Assembly: GCA_963676655.2 (NCBI GenBank)
Contig: CAXXKX010000002.1
Span: 186,001-250,000, forward strand
Direction of reading: 5' to 3'
DNA from: G963676655 sp963676655
Lineage (GTDB): Bacteria; Verrucomicrobiota; Lentisphaeria; Victivallales; Victivallaceae
DNA length: 64,000 nucleotides
The notes beneath the pieces are model-generated. The model saw nothing but the letters and a program-made list of their open reading frames with translations. It ran no database searches and was not told where the DNA came from. Position numbers and translations under genes: made by a program. Positions 10,701 through 17,319 of the stretch are shown one piece after another (within the stretch, counting starts at the first letter, position 1; each line of letters starts with the position of its first letter).

Positions 10701-11758
10701 AGAACTTCAAGAGAACCTTGACTTTCAATAAACAGATTGCTGGCAACTCCATTTATGATGGAAAAAGAATCTCCTCCATCTGTGCGTGTATTGCTCCCAT
10801 TCGTTATGGTTGCACTGGTATTGACATCGAGCATTCCTCCTGAATTCTGAATGACCGTTGATGCACTGGCGCCCGCATGTAAATAGAGTATCCCGTTGGA
10901 GTTAATGGTGGTGTTGCTCACAACCGCATTTTCGTAAACCACTTGTGTGCCCCAGGAAACACCGATATATTCTGAATATCTTACGCCTCCGTTCAGTGTT
11001 GTATTTATGGCTACTCCGCTGTAAATATATTGCATTCCCCCATTTACAATAGTATCAATTGCAACTGCATCATCATTCAATGATTGATAACCAATGATAT
11101 TTGTATCATAAACGGTTCCATAGTGAACGTATTGACTGCCGTTGCTATTAATGAGTGTCGAATAGGCCGTCCCGCTTAAGACGGACATATTACCATTTGA
11201 TTCTATAGTTGTTGAATGTGCTGTTCCACTAACGTATTGCCATGCTCCTGAGTGAATAGTTGTCTTGGAGGCTGTAGCTCCGGATGAAACCAATTGATTG
11301 CCTGAAACATTCAAAGTTGTGTTGTTTGCTGTACCGCCAAAACCTATAAAGCACCATCCTCCAAAATTGACAGTGGTATATGATGCTAAGCTTTCAGAGC
11401 CAACATACATACTCCCGTAATTTATTATTGAGCTGACCGCAGATCCCCCGTCATAAATACGGATTGAACCTTCTCTATTGATAATTGTATTTAGGGCATT
11501 TCCGGCAGAATAAATTGTCAGGTACCCGCCGGTTTTAACCTCTGTTTTAGTTGTAGTTCCCCCTGATAGAACAATTTGTTGGCCACCCGAAAAGACTGTC
11601 GTGGAATTTGCGTCTCCCCCGGATGAAATATATTGATTGCCGGAAGATTCGATGATGGCACTGTTGGCGATGCCGCCGTCATAGATGGTTTGAGTACCTG
11701 CGGAGATGATTTCTCCTGTGGTTACCATGCCGGAACTTACTGCAGATGTAAATGACAT
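4712..11758 (-). CDS. Giant surface/secreted protein: strand-loop-strand repeats, FN3, FG-GAP propeller, PPC domains
   Basis: 2348 residues with no catalytic domain that I recognise. Residues 1 to about 900 are Gly/Ser/Thr-rich repeats of the autotransporter passenger strand-loop-strand type (variants of SGGTASNTTINSGG), predicted to form a beta-helix. A unique beta-rich segment runs to about 1015. Three fibronectin type III domains follow (about 1019-1305). Seven FG-GAP-like repeats (about 1306-1686; VVVGA, SAYVYRWNG) make a complete seven-bladed integrin-like propeller. Three more FN3 domains lie at 1686-1978, then three C-terminal prepeptidase (PPC-like) domains (1979-2348). No autotransporter barrel and no obvious Sec signal (MSFTSAVSSGMVTTG) are seen, so another route such as type I secretion is possible. 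A strong GAGGAGGAGAA site precedes the start. The likely role is adhesion or surface binding, by inference. Confidence 0.85.
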   Translation of the reverse strand: MSFTSAVSSGMVTTGEIISAGTQTIYDGGIANSAIIESSGNQYISSGGDANSTTVFSGGQQIVLSGGTTTKTEVKTGGYLTIYSAGNALNTIINREGSIRIYDGGSAVSSIINYGSMYVGSESLASYTTVNFGGWCFIGFGGTANNTTLNVSGNQLVSSGATASKTTIHSGAWQYVSGTAHSTTIESNGNMSVLSGTAYSTLINSNGSQYVHYGTVYDTNIIGYQSLNDDAVAIDTIVNGGMQYIYSGVAINTTLNGGVRYSEYIGVSWGTQVVYENAVVSNTTINSNGILYLHAGASASTVIQNSGGMLDVNTSATITNGSNTRTDGGDSFSIINGVASNLFIESQGSLEVLNGHSAVNTIAENGSIYIHSGGSAYVTNMGSYTYMEVFSGGAANNTTIGYNAQMVISSGGTASLINQLSGGKLLTGTDAEITSGTNTRSDGYNSFSITNGVANNFFIESGSNLDVFSGHSAINTIIDSWGCLNIYDGGSASIINQLNRGKIKCSTEATITSGINTRNDGHSSFSLINGKANNFLIESGGSLFVNAGHSATNTVIESGGFMYVSSGGSASNIIQQTRAGVGGDTGATIIGGSNNRWQDGYTSFSIINGVASNFYLESGGRLTVLSGHSAVNTLLTSGSIYISSGGTATIINQSSGGTVSGDTGATITSGTNTRSDGHSSFSIISGIASNLLIDHGKLTVLSGHSAIDTIVNTGGELVIHSGGIASETTANFYGQIHLSGGTAENTDINHGFFFIYSGGTSIKTLLSYGTQYVNFGGTASNTTINSMGITRIESGGTTINTAIGSNGSMQVQQEATASNTTILSGGSMLVNSFGQAHDISVFSGGYLSILSRGGVSGELMVHGGIIETEEQFKVNMTQTEDEVNLTGDADLSLAFFSLTGGGSLNISGINNYASNFIISGGGALNFDVTGFITPNDELMLADIYGIDTDKVTLTVASSQAKGHYLLAGNAMGFDQVITICNDDHIGYVDLDNDLFMSGALYSLDIIGGILELTVSSGDITPPSVPQNTESTVNGYRAILDWSDSIDDFSSIKEYILEYADNALYTNSLIVAVSSSDYETEILSNSTYYWRVKAVDNSENESSWSPTSTFTILPDHVAPTTPGGLNYNVNDYAVTLSWNASTDSNSGLKQYIVEFAESITFNDATVQATSTSEISIDNCTAGIYYWRVKAIDNAENSSAWSSVSSFTVTSDTVPPNIPDGLEEDIHENNVILAWDNATDNFSGTIEYVVEYADNLSFNYASARTTTTNQRSIGGIKNGNYYWRVKAVDPSGNASAWSQTKTLSIAGAENYIKILASDGDQYDLFGESVSISGNDILIGSSGDDSSVDGIGSCYLYKWNGLGYDEYKITASDRDEKDYLGNAVSISNNIIAVGAYGDKDHGQWTGSAYVYHWSNDEYTEYKLTASDGRERMQFGHSISVSNNNVAIGTYDETGGAYVYRWNGFEYIEFSLTSSDKMPTDYFGNSVYISGDTVVVGAESYGDGYLAQYATGQAYVFKWNGVEYEEIYILQASDGEPVTKFGHSVCISNNNIVVGSNWRDDFGHQSGAAYVYRWNGNTYDEYKLTAYDAVEYDYFGETVAISGNFVAVGSIGSSNDKGNQAGSVYVYRWNGETYDEVVKLAATDVQEYAHFGSSIAIDGDTLVVGAYRDQSNGIFSGSTYVYSLSDLFDFVDNIAPSIPSTYSATIENRNVFLDWNDSIDDESGIQGYIVEYSQSAEFTNAITENVTTSALYVYGLDETTWYWRVKAVDLSGNESDWSSVNSFVIDIADTTPPSVPLSLTYNVDGANAQLDWNDSTDNQSGVKEYIVQYSVNSNFSDVDTLTVTQSQIDLESLSDGTWYWRVKAVDNDGNTSIWSTTETFVINTLDLTPPDVPDNLNYDIVSTGIKLEWDESEDDLSGIKEYHIQYSGNLSFNNAETYTSTENEFNVSDLSYGFYFWRVKAVDNAGHESDWSDIESFNTGDTAGNYFSKAREIEFDDQFSYNEYVGARDGFDYYTFDISRAGEFDFELKNLYSKASLCIYRLDNSKGQQRAQKIKNTSGDSNVAIDDVLLSQGTYFIEVASGDKGSGKYNTGYTLEIESDYLPEHSNDEFDFKTGAGTPVDLDIETGASDWVGFGDPQDVYKFDVTSAGEFDFALTGLESKTSLALYGFQKGKFKRIKNASAKTDKITGETIASFDNVLLDSGTYYLEVMSGDKGKGKCNTAYDLEVSAVTFPEATENNSWQQATEIVPDVQLSGFIGFGDACDCFKFEVNDLTAFDFDLAGEDKNARLTVYLWDNNKNKLKKVAKTGLKYGEAHIDNLYLDAGLYYVEVLSADKGKGKMNTEYELDITATG
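9610..10800 (-). repeat. Five-fold higher-order repeat inside the giant gene
   Basis: Within the beta-helix part a unit of roughly 75-115 residues recurs five times. It is marked by SFSIINGVASN, then (I/L)ESGG-L-VLSGHSAVNT, then a SGG(S/T)A loop and ITSGTNTRSDG. The copies are diverged but plainly homologous, which indicates tandem duplication on top of the basic short repeat and makes the locus prone to copy-number change. Boundaries are approximate. Confidence 0.7.
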
Positions 11759-11972
11759 TTCTCCTCCTCTATCTCCTGGAAAACGCTACTTAATAGTGTA
11801 TCATACACCTTGTAATAATTCATGTCAAACGTAAAATTATGTAAAATAAATACTTTTTTATCAAGATCTTAGGAGTCAATAAGGTATTTTATGGCAACCG
11901 AAAGTCGTTGACAATTAATTGCAATTTGCTGTTGCTATCTTGTTTTAAAGTGATTGTAAAAAGACAAATTTC

Positions 11973-12001
11973 TTGACTTGTTAAAAAAACAGTGGTAATT
12001 G
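11973..12001 (+). promoter_or_regulatory. sigma70-type promoter for the small secreted protein gene
   Basis: TTGACT (11973-11978), 17-nt spacer, TAATTG (11996-12001), 43 nt upstream of the ATG at 12045. The rest of the 286-nt intergenic stretch (11759-12044) is AT-rich and shows nothing else I can name. Confidence 0.5.
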
Positions 12002-12044
12002 TAAGAGGCCGTTTTAAAGTGAAAATTGAGCATGGAGAGACAAA

Positions 12045-12590
12045 ATGAAGAGAATACTCACTGCAATCGCCGTATTTTCCGGGGTAATGATTTATGCCGG
12101 AGAACTCAAAATCAATGGAGAATTCAAACCCGGTAAGAAAGAATTGCCCGCCGGTTGGCTGCAGAATAAAGGCGGTTGGGCCAAACCATTCGGCAAGGTT
12201 GAAGTTGTCGCCGGTTCAAAAGATAATATTAAAGCGATGAAGATCACTTCGACTAAGAAGTCAACGCATGTCTATACCGGAACGATGTTTCCGGCAAAGG
12301 TTGGTGACAAAGTTGAGATTTCACTCAAAGTAAAGGGTAAAGGCAAGGGGAGTATCGGTATTTACAGTTACGATAATAAGGGATGGATTGGTACTGGCAC
12401 ACAGTCATTTGCCGCTAAGCCGGAATGGAGTGAGCTTAAAAAGACAATCAAAGTTGTATCAGGAAAAAAGAAAATCAAAGAAAAAGTTGTTGAGAAAGTT
12501 CCAACAAAAATTAGAATCGTCTTAATTGCCAATTCCAATTCTGAAATTTCCTTTGAAGACGTAAAAGCCGAAGTCATTACCGCAAAATAA
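12045..12590 (+). CDS. Small secreted protein with a carbohydrate-binding-module-like fold
   Basis: 181 residues. An N-terminal signal peptide MKRILTAIAVFSGVMIYAG (cleavage near 18-19) is followed by a Lys/Gly-rich beta-sandwich-like domain: LPAGWLQNKGGWAKPFG, then VYTGTMFPAKVGDKVEISLKVKG and a C-terminal ISFEDVKAEV. The pattern (a 'pre-existing' N-terminal strand, a central VGDKVEISLKVKGKG block, a final FEDV strand) resembles CBM4/9-type jelly rolls found in polysaccharide-binding proteins, but the match is by eye. It has its own promoter and stands between the giant gene and the UroD-like gene, 21 nt from the latter's end, convergent. Strongly basic composition. Confidence 0.7.
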   Translation: MKRILTAIAVFSGVMIYAGELKINGEFKPGKKELPAGWLQNKGGWAKPFGKVEVVAGSKDNIKAMKITSTKKSTHVYTGTMFPAKVGDKVEISLKVKGKGKGSIGIYSYDNKGWIGTGTQSFAAKPEWSELKKTIKVVSGKKKIKEKVVEKVPTKIRIVLIANSNSEISFEDVKAEVITAK

Positions 12591-12611
12591 AATATAATTT
12601 CCAACCTGTGA

Positions 12612-13781
12612 TCAGCAAACCAGCGGACTGTATTCGAGCATGCGCTTACGATAGTGCATGTAGTTTTCGAGCGATACTTCCTCCGGTACGCCGTGGTCAC
12701 AGGTCGGGATATAGCCGCCGCGTGCAATCATGGCCGGCATGATCCGCTCCAGCTCCCGGTCGATCGCATCTTTGCTTTCCGCCAGGATGCGTTTGTCGAT
12801 ACCACCGAAAACAGCCAGATTCGGATACTCTTTGCCGGTACGGACAACATCGCAGTTTGAGGCTACTTCAAACGGACTCATAACGTCCATGCCGATCCCT
12901 TTCATGTAGACTGGAATGGTCGGATCACAGAAGCCGTCGGTGTCGATTTGCACATACAGGTGGCGCTGTTTGTCGAGCTGCCGCGATTTCAGGTTGCTGA
13001 TGAGTTGATGATAATACGGGATCAGGAATTCGTTCATCATATCCGGGCCGATCAGGGGGCCGCTTTTAAAACAGATATCCTCGCCAAAGAATATTTCGTC
13101 GATTGTTACGTGTTTCTGATGTTCGGTAATGACTGCGTCGGCCAGTTTGAACCACGTTTGCATGCAGTCGTGAATCAGCTTCGGGTTGTCACAGACCATA
13201 TAGAGCAGTTCCAGCGGCCCCATCAGGCTGCGCAGATACATATAACCGCCGGCGACCCGCTGTGAAATCATCATGCCTTGATTGGCGGCTTTGATCGCGG
13301 TCGGGATGCTGTCTTTGATTTTTTTCAGCCGCTCCGGCGAGGTCGGGTCCATGCGCCATTTGACATTTTCCTCCCAGGTTTTCATGTCCTTGACTGGGTG
13401 ATCTTCGTATTCCGGCATAAAGCCGTTGCGGCGGTTCTTGAAATAGAGGACATGACGACCGGCACTATCCTGGACCAGTTCGGTGTCGCCGCGATCCTCA
13501 ATTACTTTGACTTCAAACTGCGGACAGAATCCTGCTTCGCACCAGCCGAGTCCGCTCAGGGCATGGCAGCCGCTTTTGCTGTAAGAAAAAACTTCCGCCA
13601 GGTTGGCGTCGGGATCAAGTCCCTGTTCATGCCAGCGGTCCAAACAGTAATAACCGAATTCACGATGAACGATTGGAGCCCCCGGGGTAACTGCATAGGT
13701 ATCTCTCAGTAATTTAGCTTCCGGCAGCATTTTTTCCGGCGGAACCATCCTGTGGATTCCATCTGCTTTAATTTCGCTCAT
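12612..13781 (-). CDS. Uroporphyrinogen-decarboxylase-like protein (MtaA/CmuA-type family)
   Basis: 389-residue UroD-fold protein. The family includes HemE and the zinc methyltransferases MtaA/CmuA that act on corrinoid-bound methyl groups; many uncharacterised members occur in Lentisphaerae. Visible family blocks are EIFFGEDICFKSGPLIGP, a central ISQRVAGG region and the C-terminal GGYIPTCDHGVPEEVS, whose His/Cys residues suit a metal site. It lacks the HemE N-terminal signature with its arginine cluster, so it is not assigned to haem synthesis. The start ATG 13781 is divergent from an AraC-type regulator at 13935, the probable local regulator. A second family member with the same arrangement lies at 50585-51610. 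Confidence 0.82.
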   Translation of the reverse strand: MSEIKADGIHRMVPPEKMLPEAKLLRDTYAVTPGAPIVHREFGYYCLDRWHEQGLDPDANLAEVFSYSKSGCHALSGLGWCEAGFCPQFEVKVIEDRGDTELVQDSAGRHVLYFKNRRNGFMPEYEDHPVKDMKTWEENVKWRMDPTSPERLKKIKDSIPTAIKAANQGMMISQRVAGGYMYLRSLMGPLELLYMVCDNPKLIHDCMQTWFKLADAVITEHQKHVTIDEIFFGEDICFKSGPLIGPDMMNEFLIPYYHQLISNLKSRQLDKQRHLYVQIDTDGFCDPTIPVYMKGIGMDVMSPFEVASNCDVVRTGKEYPNLAVFGGIDKRILAESKDAIDRELERIMPAMIARGGYIPTCDHGVPEEVSLENYMHYRKRMLEYSPLVC

Positions 13782-13850
13782 GATAATTCCTTTTGGTTTA
13801 TATTTATTTCATGATTTCTTGTTAATGGATTGTAATTTTCGGAAATAATA

Positions 13851-13869
13851 TATACATTATCTATGTATA
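13851..13869. promoter_or_regulatory. Candidate operator (7-5-7 inverted repeat) between the UroD-like and AraC genes
   Basis: TATACAT-TATCT-ATGTATA is a perfect 7-bp inverted repeat in the 153-nt divergent intergenic region. It may bind the AraC-type protein encoded next door; binding is inferred. Confidence 0.4.
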
Positions 13870-13934
13870 AGTAAATGCATTATTCGGATTTTTAAATATA
13901 CTTTTCGGAATTTTAAGTTTTGTGAGGATGACGA

Positions 13935-14738
13935 ATGCTTTTTCAGGAATATTCCGCGGCCAGTGAAGGATTTGTGCCGCGTTCAGTCTGTTTGAACAGG
14001 ATATGGCATGTTAAAGCCGAGCCTGATTATATCGTTAATCGCAATAAGCCGATGCCCGGCTTTTTATTAATCAGGACTTTATCCGGACATGGCCGACTTG
14101 AGACCGATGAAGCTGGTTTCGACCTGAAAACAAATGATATATTGTTCGTCAGGATGGGAGCCGTCAGGCATTATAGATGCGCGGGCAGCAACTGGCATTT
14201 TTACTGGTTCGAGTTTGACGCTGCCACGCTGGATTTACCGCTGGATTATGTCTTCAACGTAAAACCGGTGACTTCTGAAATAAGGTTGCTCGAGGATATT
14301 TTTTCCTCGCTGCGCCGGGAAAATCAGCTTGACCGGGACTATGCCTCGGCGGCGTTCCAGTTCCTTATTTACAACTGGCAGCGCGATGCCGTAACCGAAA
14401 GTGAAAGCAACTCTCTTCAGGACCGGATCGTTATCCGGGTCATCGACCGCATGCACCATAAACTCAAAGACAACTGGCAAATTGTCGATATGGCAAAATT
14501 CGCCGGAATGGGGGAACGTAATTTCCGGATGGTTTTCAGAAAAGTAACCGGGCGTTCCCCGAAACAGTATTATGATACTTTGCGCCTGGATTATGCCAGG
14601 GCCATGTTGAGTCAGGGGCTTTGTTCCGTTCAGGAAGTGGCTGAGACGATGAATTTCAGTACGCCTTTCTATTTTAGTCGGGCGTTTACCCGGCAGTTCG
14701 GCATAAACCCCTCCGCGGTAATTCCTCATTCCACCTAG
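13935..14738 (+). CDS. AraC-family transcriptional regulator
   Basis: 267 residues. The N-terminal half is a cupin-like sensor domain, with FLLIRTLSGHGRLET and NDILFVRMGAVRHY as the typical 'effector cup' strands. The C-terminal ~100 residues hold the two AraC helix-turn-helix motifs (IVDMAKFAGMGERNFRMVFR and VQEVAETMNFSTPFYFSRAF, then FGINPSAVI). The start ATG 13935 follows GAGGATGACGA. It is divergent from the UroD-like gene at 12612-13781, which is the likeliest target. The ligand is unknown; a sugar or glycan breakdown product would fit relatives. Confidence 0.9.
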   Translation: MLFQEYSAASEGFVPRSVCLNRIWHVKAEPDYIVNRNKPMPGFLLIRTLSGHGRLETDEAGFDLKTNDILFVRMGAVRHYRCAGSNWHFYWFEFDAATLDLPLDYVFNVKPVTSEIRLLEDIFSSLRRENQLDRDYASAAFQFLIYNWQRDAVTESESNSLQDRIVIRVIDRMHHKLKDNWQIVDMAKFAGMGERNFRMVFRKVTGRSPKQYYDTLRLDYARAMLSQGLCSVQEVAETMNFSTPFYFSRAFTRQFGINPSAVIPHST

Positions 14739-14870
14739 GGCCGATAAATGGCGAAATTGCCGATGTTCCTGCTTCCGGCTAAATGCTTCAAGTCGGAAGA
14801 ATATTTCCCAAAAGCTACAATAATGTAATTTTTTGCCGTTTTTTTGAGGCTGTTTAAGCTCAAATTAAGT

Positions 14871-14886
14871 TGGCATAGTTATTGCG
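14871..14886 (+). promoter_or_regulatory. sigma54-type promoter upstream of the HEPN-like gene
   Basis: TGGCATAGTTATTGCG matches the -24/-12 consensus TGGCACG-N4-TTGCA, with the GG and GC dinucleotides exactly 12 bp apart. The predicted transcription start is near 14897, 29 nt before the ATG at 14926, leaving room for the AAGGAG at 14911-14916. No enhancer site was recognised upstream. Confidence 0.65.
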
Positions 14887-14925
14887 TATAATTATTTCAC
14901 ACACAATCAACAAGGAGTATGTGAA

Positions 14926-15330
14926 ATGTTAGACGACACTTATGAAGAATTCCGGATTGAAGGCGGTCAGTATTTGAAAGTTGGAAAAGGCGGCTTGAAA
15001 CGTCCGGAGGTGTTTACCACTGAGATTCTTTACAATTTGCTGGCGTTGTCGATTGAAAAATATTTTATGGCGGCAATGCTGTATCATGGTGATATGGCGG
15101 ATAATCATACTTTTACTGACTTGATAAATTCCGCGGAACGGATTATGCCGGTTGATGAATCACTGGCCGGCCGCCTTAAAGAAGCCGAAGGCTATCAGAA
15201 TATCTGTCCGGCATTTGACGGTTATATGCGTCATGATATCCCGGTTGAGCAAATCCATAAAATGGTAGTTGTCGCCGAGGATGTTGAAAGTTGGGCTGAG
15301 GAAGCCATGAAATTGAAACGCTCTGCGTAA
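14926..15330 (+). CDS. Small HEPN-like protein of unknown function
   Basis: 134 residues, mostly helical. The segment ILYNLLALSIEKYFMAAMLY followed by HGD, H and F/LTDLINSAERI resembles the core of HEPN domains (helix, Lys-x-hydrophobic stretch, HTLxxL turn), but the RX4-6H ribonuclease motif is not seen. The ATG 14926 has AAGGAG 8 nt upstream. It is preceded by a good sigma54-type promoter, which makes it a candidate member of the nitrogen regulon whose main genes start 2 kb further on. It is convergent with the IclR gene. I cannot assign a function; the HEPN call is tentative. Confidence 0.6.
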   Translation: MLDDTYEEFRIEGGQYLKVGKGGLKRPEVFTTEILYNLLALSIEKYFMAAMLYHGDMADNHTFTDLINSAERIMPVDESLAGRLKEAEGYQNICPAFDGYMRHDIPVEQIHKMVVVAEDVESWAEEAMKLKRSA

Positions 15331-15370
15331 ACACGCGAAGTATGAAACCGGATATTATCCATCGTCCGGA

Positions 15371-16117
15371 TTAAAAGATTTCTGAAAGATCATGGGAAAT
15401 AGCTTCTGCCGCGAGCAGAAGTTCCCTGCCTTTACCTTCAATATTATCGTCCGCTCTAAAGCCGGGAAGCGATATTCCCAGAGCGGCAATGACTTTACCG
15501 TCTCCACGTCTTACCGGACAGGCGAGGCTTAACACGCCGTCTTTTCCGGCAACTCTTGTCACTATTTCCATATTGCGGATTTGATCAAGGTCCGCCTCAA
15601 TCCGTTCGGGGTGCGTTGCCGCCTCCGGCCACTCCTGCATAGTCGGCGTTCCCAGTTCCCGGCGGATTTTTGCTCTAATCTGTTTTGATTCGTGTCCCAG
15701 CAGGATCCTTCCTGTCGCCCAATGATAGACCGAGCCTTGTTTGTGCGCTCCGGTACGGACAACGACAACGTGTGCTCCTTCACTCGAACAAAGCACCTCA
15801 ACTATGTTGCCGCGCAATACTCCAAGGACAACCGTCTCTCCGGTATTTTCCGCCAGACATTCAACATGACTGGACGCTATTTTAATTAAAGCCTTATCAC
15901 TGATCGGGGTTGATGCCAGCCGGCGGAGTTCATTGCCGATTTGATATACCCCGGATCTGGGACATTCCAGTACGCCTGTTTCAACCAATGATTTGAGGAT
16001 GTTGTGACAGGTTGTTTTCTGGAGTGAAGACAATTCCGCCACCTCTTTTAACGGTAATGCGCCGTTCTCACGAATTATCGCCAAAATATCAAAAACACGC
16101 TTGACAACTTGAATCAT
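15371..16117 (-). CDS. IclR-family transcriptional regulator
   Basis: 248 residues. The N-terminal winged helix-turn-helix (about 1-65; VVKRVFDILAIIRENG, LKEVAELSSLQKTTCHNILK, LVETGVLEC) is followed by an IclR effector-binding domain (VVLGVLRGNIVEVLCSSEG, GSVYHWATGRILLGH, GKVIAALGISLPGFR). The usual order and length are intact. It is divergent from the 4Fe-4S protein at 16224. The consensus promoter of that gene overlaps this gene's start codon, so binding of the regulator there could block both. Effector unknown. Confidence 0.9.
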   Translation of the reverse strand: MIQVVKRVFDILAIIRENGALPLKEVAELSSLQKTTCHNILKSLVETGVLECPRSGVYQIGNELRRLASTPISDKALIKIASSHVECLAENTGETVVLGVLRGNIVEVLCSSEGAHVVVVRTGAHKQGSVYHWATGRILLGHESKQIRAKIRRELGTPTMQEWPEAATHPERIEADLDQIRNMEIVTRVAGKDGVLSLACPVRRGDGKVIAALGISLPGFRADDNIEGKGRELLLAAEAISHDLSEIF

Positions 16118-16129
16118 ATCTTGTATAAT
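16101..16129 (+). promoter_or_regulatory. Consensus sigma70 promoter for the 4Fe-4S protein gene
   Basis: TTGACA (16101-16106), 17-nt spacer, TATAAT (16124-16129): a perfect match on both boxes. The -35 box is inside the first codons of the divergent IclR gene, and that gene's start codon (16115-16117) lies in the spacer. Confidence 0.7.
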
Positions 16130-16186
16130 ATCCTTTATTATTGAATTTTAATATTATAATATCCTATAATAATGAATATTATAGCT
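16126..16186. promoter_or_regulatory. AT-rich repeated motif, candidate IclR operator
   Basis: ATAATATCCT occurs twice, at 16126-16135 and in the stretch around 16155-16166, each followed by TATTATTGA or TATAATAATGA. The second copy forms part of imperfect palindromes ending TGAATATTATAG. The copies overlap and follow the -10 box of the divergent promoter. Operator function is inferred. Confidence 0.4.
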
Positions 16187-16223
16187 GGTAAAAGTTTAAA
16201 ATGCAAATAAAAAAGAGGAAAAA

Positions 16224-17240
16224 ATGTTGAAATCAACGGATGTAAAAAAAGCGGCAAAGTCTTTCGGGGCTGATTTATGCGGAATTGCTTCAATGGACCG
16301 GTTTGAAGGAGCTCCCAAGCAACAGGACCCGAGATATATTTTTCCGGAAGCCAAATCGGCGATTGTGCTTGCGTTCAGGATTCCGCGCGGTTACTTGCGC
16401 GGGATAGAGGAGGGGACGTATTTCGGCAGTTATACCGGGATGGGGTATGGACACATGAATTTCGTTTACATGCCGGGAGTCATGCGTGAACTTTGCTGTT
16501 ATGTCGAGGATAACGGATATGAATGTGTTCCGATTCCGAATATGTATATCGGGGCGAGTATCAATTTCCCGACTCAGAAAGCGACGCCTGAACGAGCCCG
16601 TCCGGTTCGCGAGGGACTGCCGTTTCCCGATGTGATGCCGGATTTCCGGATCATGGCATTTGCCGCGGGCATGGGGGAATTTGGTTACAGCAAGATGTTT
16701 TTAACGCCTGAATTCGGTCCTGCACAACGGATTGTCGCATTGCTGACTGATGCTGAGCTTGAGCCGGACCCGCTCTTTGACGGAAAAATCTGTGATCGCT
16801 GCATGCGATGCGTGGCGGAGTGTTCTGGTAAAGCGATATCCGCTCATGAGACCGAGTCGATCATGGTTGCCGGACGTAAAATTGAATGGGGCAAACTTGA
16901 TGTTATCAAATGTTCAATCGCCTATCGCGGCGGCAATCCGGATTATAATCCGTTCTTTCAGCCGACCCACAAGCCGGAAGACTTTTCCGGTTACATCGGA
17001 GGCCCAGAGATGGACAAGGCCATGCATTACGGTCGCATTGAGGGACATAATCCTGCATTGGAGGGCGCGCGCGGCTGTGCCAGAGCTTGTATGGTTCACC
17101 TGGAAGAGAAGGGCGTATTGAGCAAAACGTTTAAAAATAAGTTTCGCAAGCGCAAAGCCTGGAAACTGCCGCCGTTGGGATCGGATGGCTGGATGGGAAC
17201 GCTTGCGATCAAGGAAGTTGAATTGACGGATAAGGAGTGA
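16224..17240 (+). CDS. 4Fe-4S protein related to epoxyqueuosine reductase/reductive dehalogenase
   Basis: 338 residues. The N-terminal ~180 residues resemble the cobalamin-binding nitroreductase-like fold of QueG and reductive dehalogenases (ADLCGIASMDRF, AIVLAFRIPRG, MAFAAGMGEFGYSKMFLTPEFGP). A ferredoxin-type CDRCMRCVAECSGKAI follows, then a second cysteine group (KCSIAYRGG, GCARACMVHLEEKG). There is no Tat signal, so it is probably cytoplasmic. It is not a full QueG: the HEAT-repeat C-terminus is absent. Its own IclR regulator and consensus promoter point to an inducible catabolic or redox role. The substrate is unknown. Confidence 0.78.
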   Translation: MLKSTDVKKAAKSFGADLCGIASMDRFEGAPKQQDPRYIFPEAKSAIVLAFRIPRGYLRGIEEGTYFGSYTGMGYGHMNFVYMPGVMRELCCYVEDNGYECVPIPNMYIGASINFPTQKATPERARPVREGLPFPDVMPDFRIMAFAAGMGEFGYSKMFLTPEFGPAQRIVALLTDAELEPDPLFDGKICDRCMRCVAECSGKAISAHETESIMVAGRKIEWGKLDVIKCSIAYRGGNPDYNPFFQPTHKPEDFSGYIGGPEMDKAMHYGRIEGHNPALEGARGCARACMVHLEEKGVLSKTFKNKFRKRKAWKLPPLGSDGWMGTLAIKEVELTDKE

Positions 17241-17261
17241 TGAGCCTTTGGTTTATAAAAT

Positions 17262-17292
17262 ACAGGCGACGGCAGTTTGTGCCGTCGCCTGT
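17262..17292. terminator. Bidirectional terminator hairpin
   Basis: A perfect 13-bp stem (ACAGGCGACGGCA / TGCCGTCGCCTGT) with loop GTTTG lies between the convergent 4Fe-4S gene (ending 17240) and the GNAT gene (ending 17320). On the minus strand it is followed by ATTTTATAAA, a weak U-rich tail. It likely ends the nifV-mod operon. Confidence 0.75.
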
Positions 17293-17319
17293 GTGTGGGG
17301 ATTAAGGAAAGGTTGTTTT

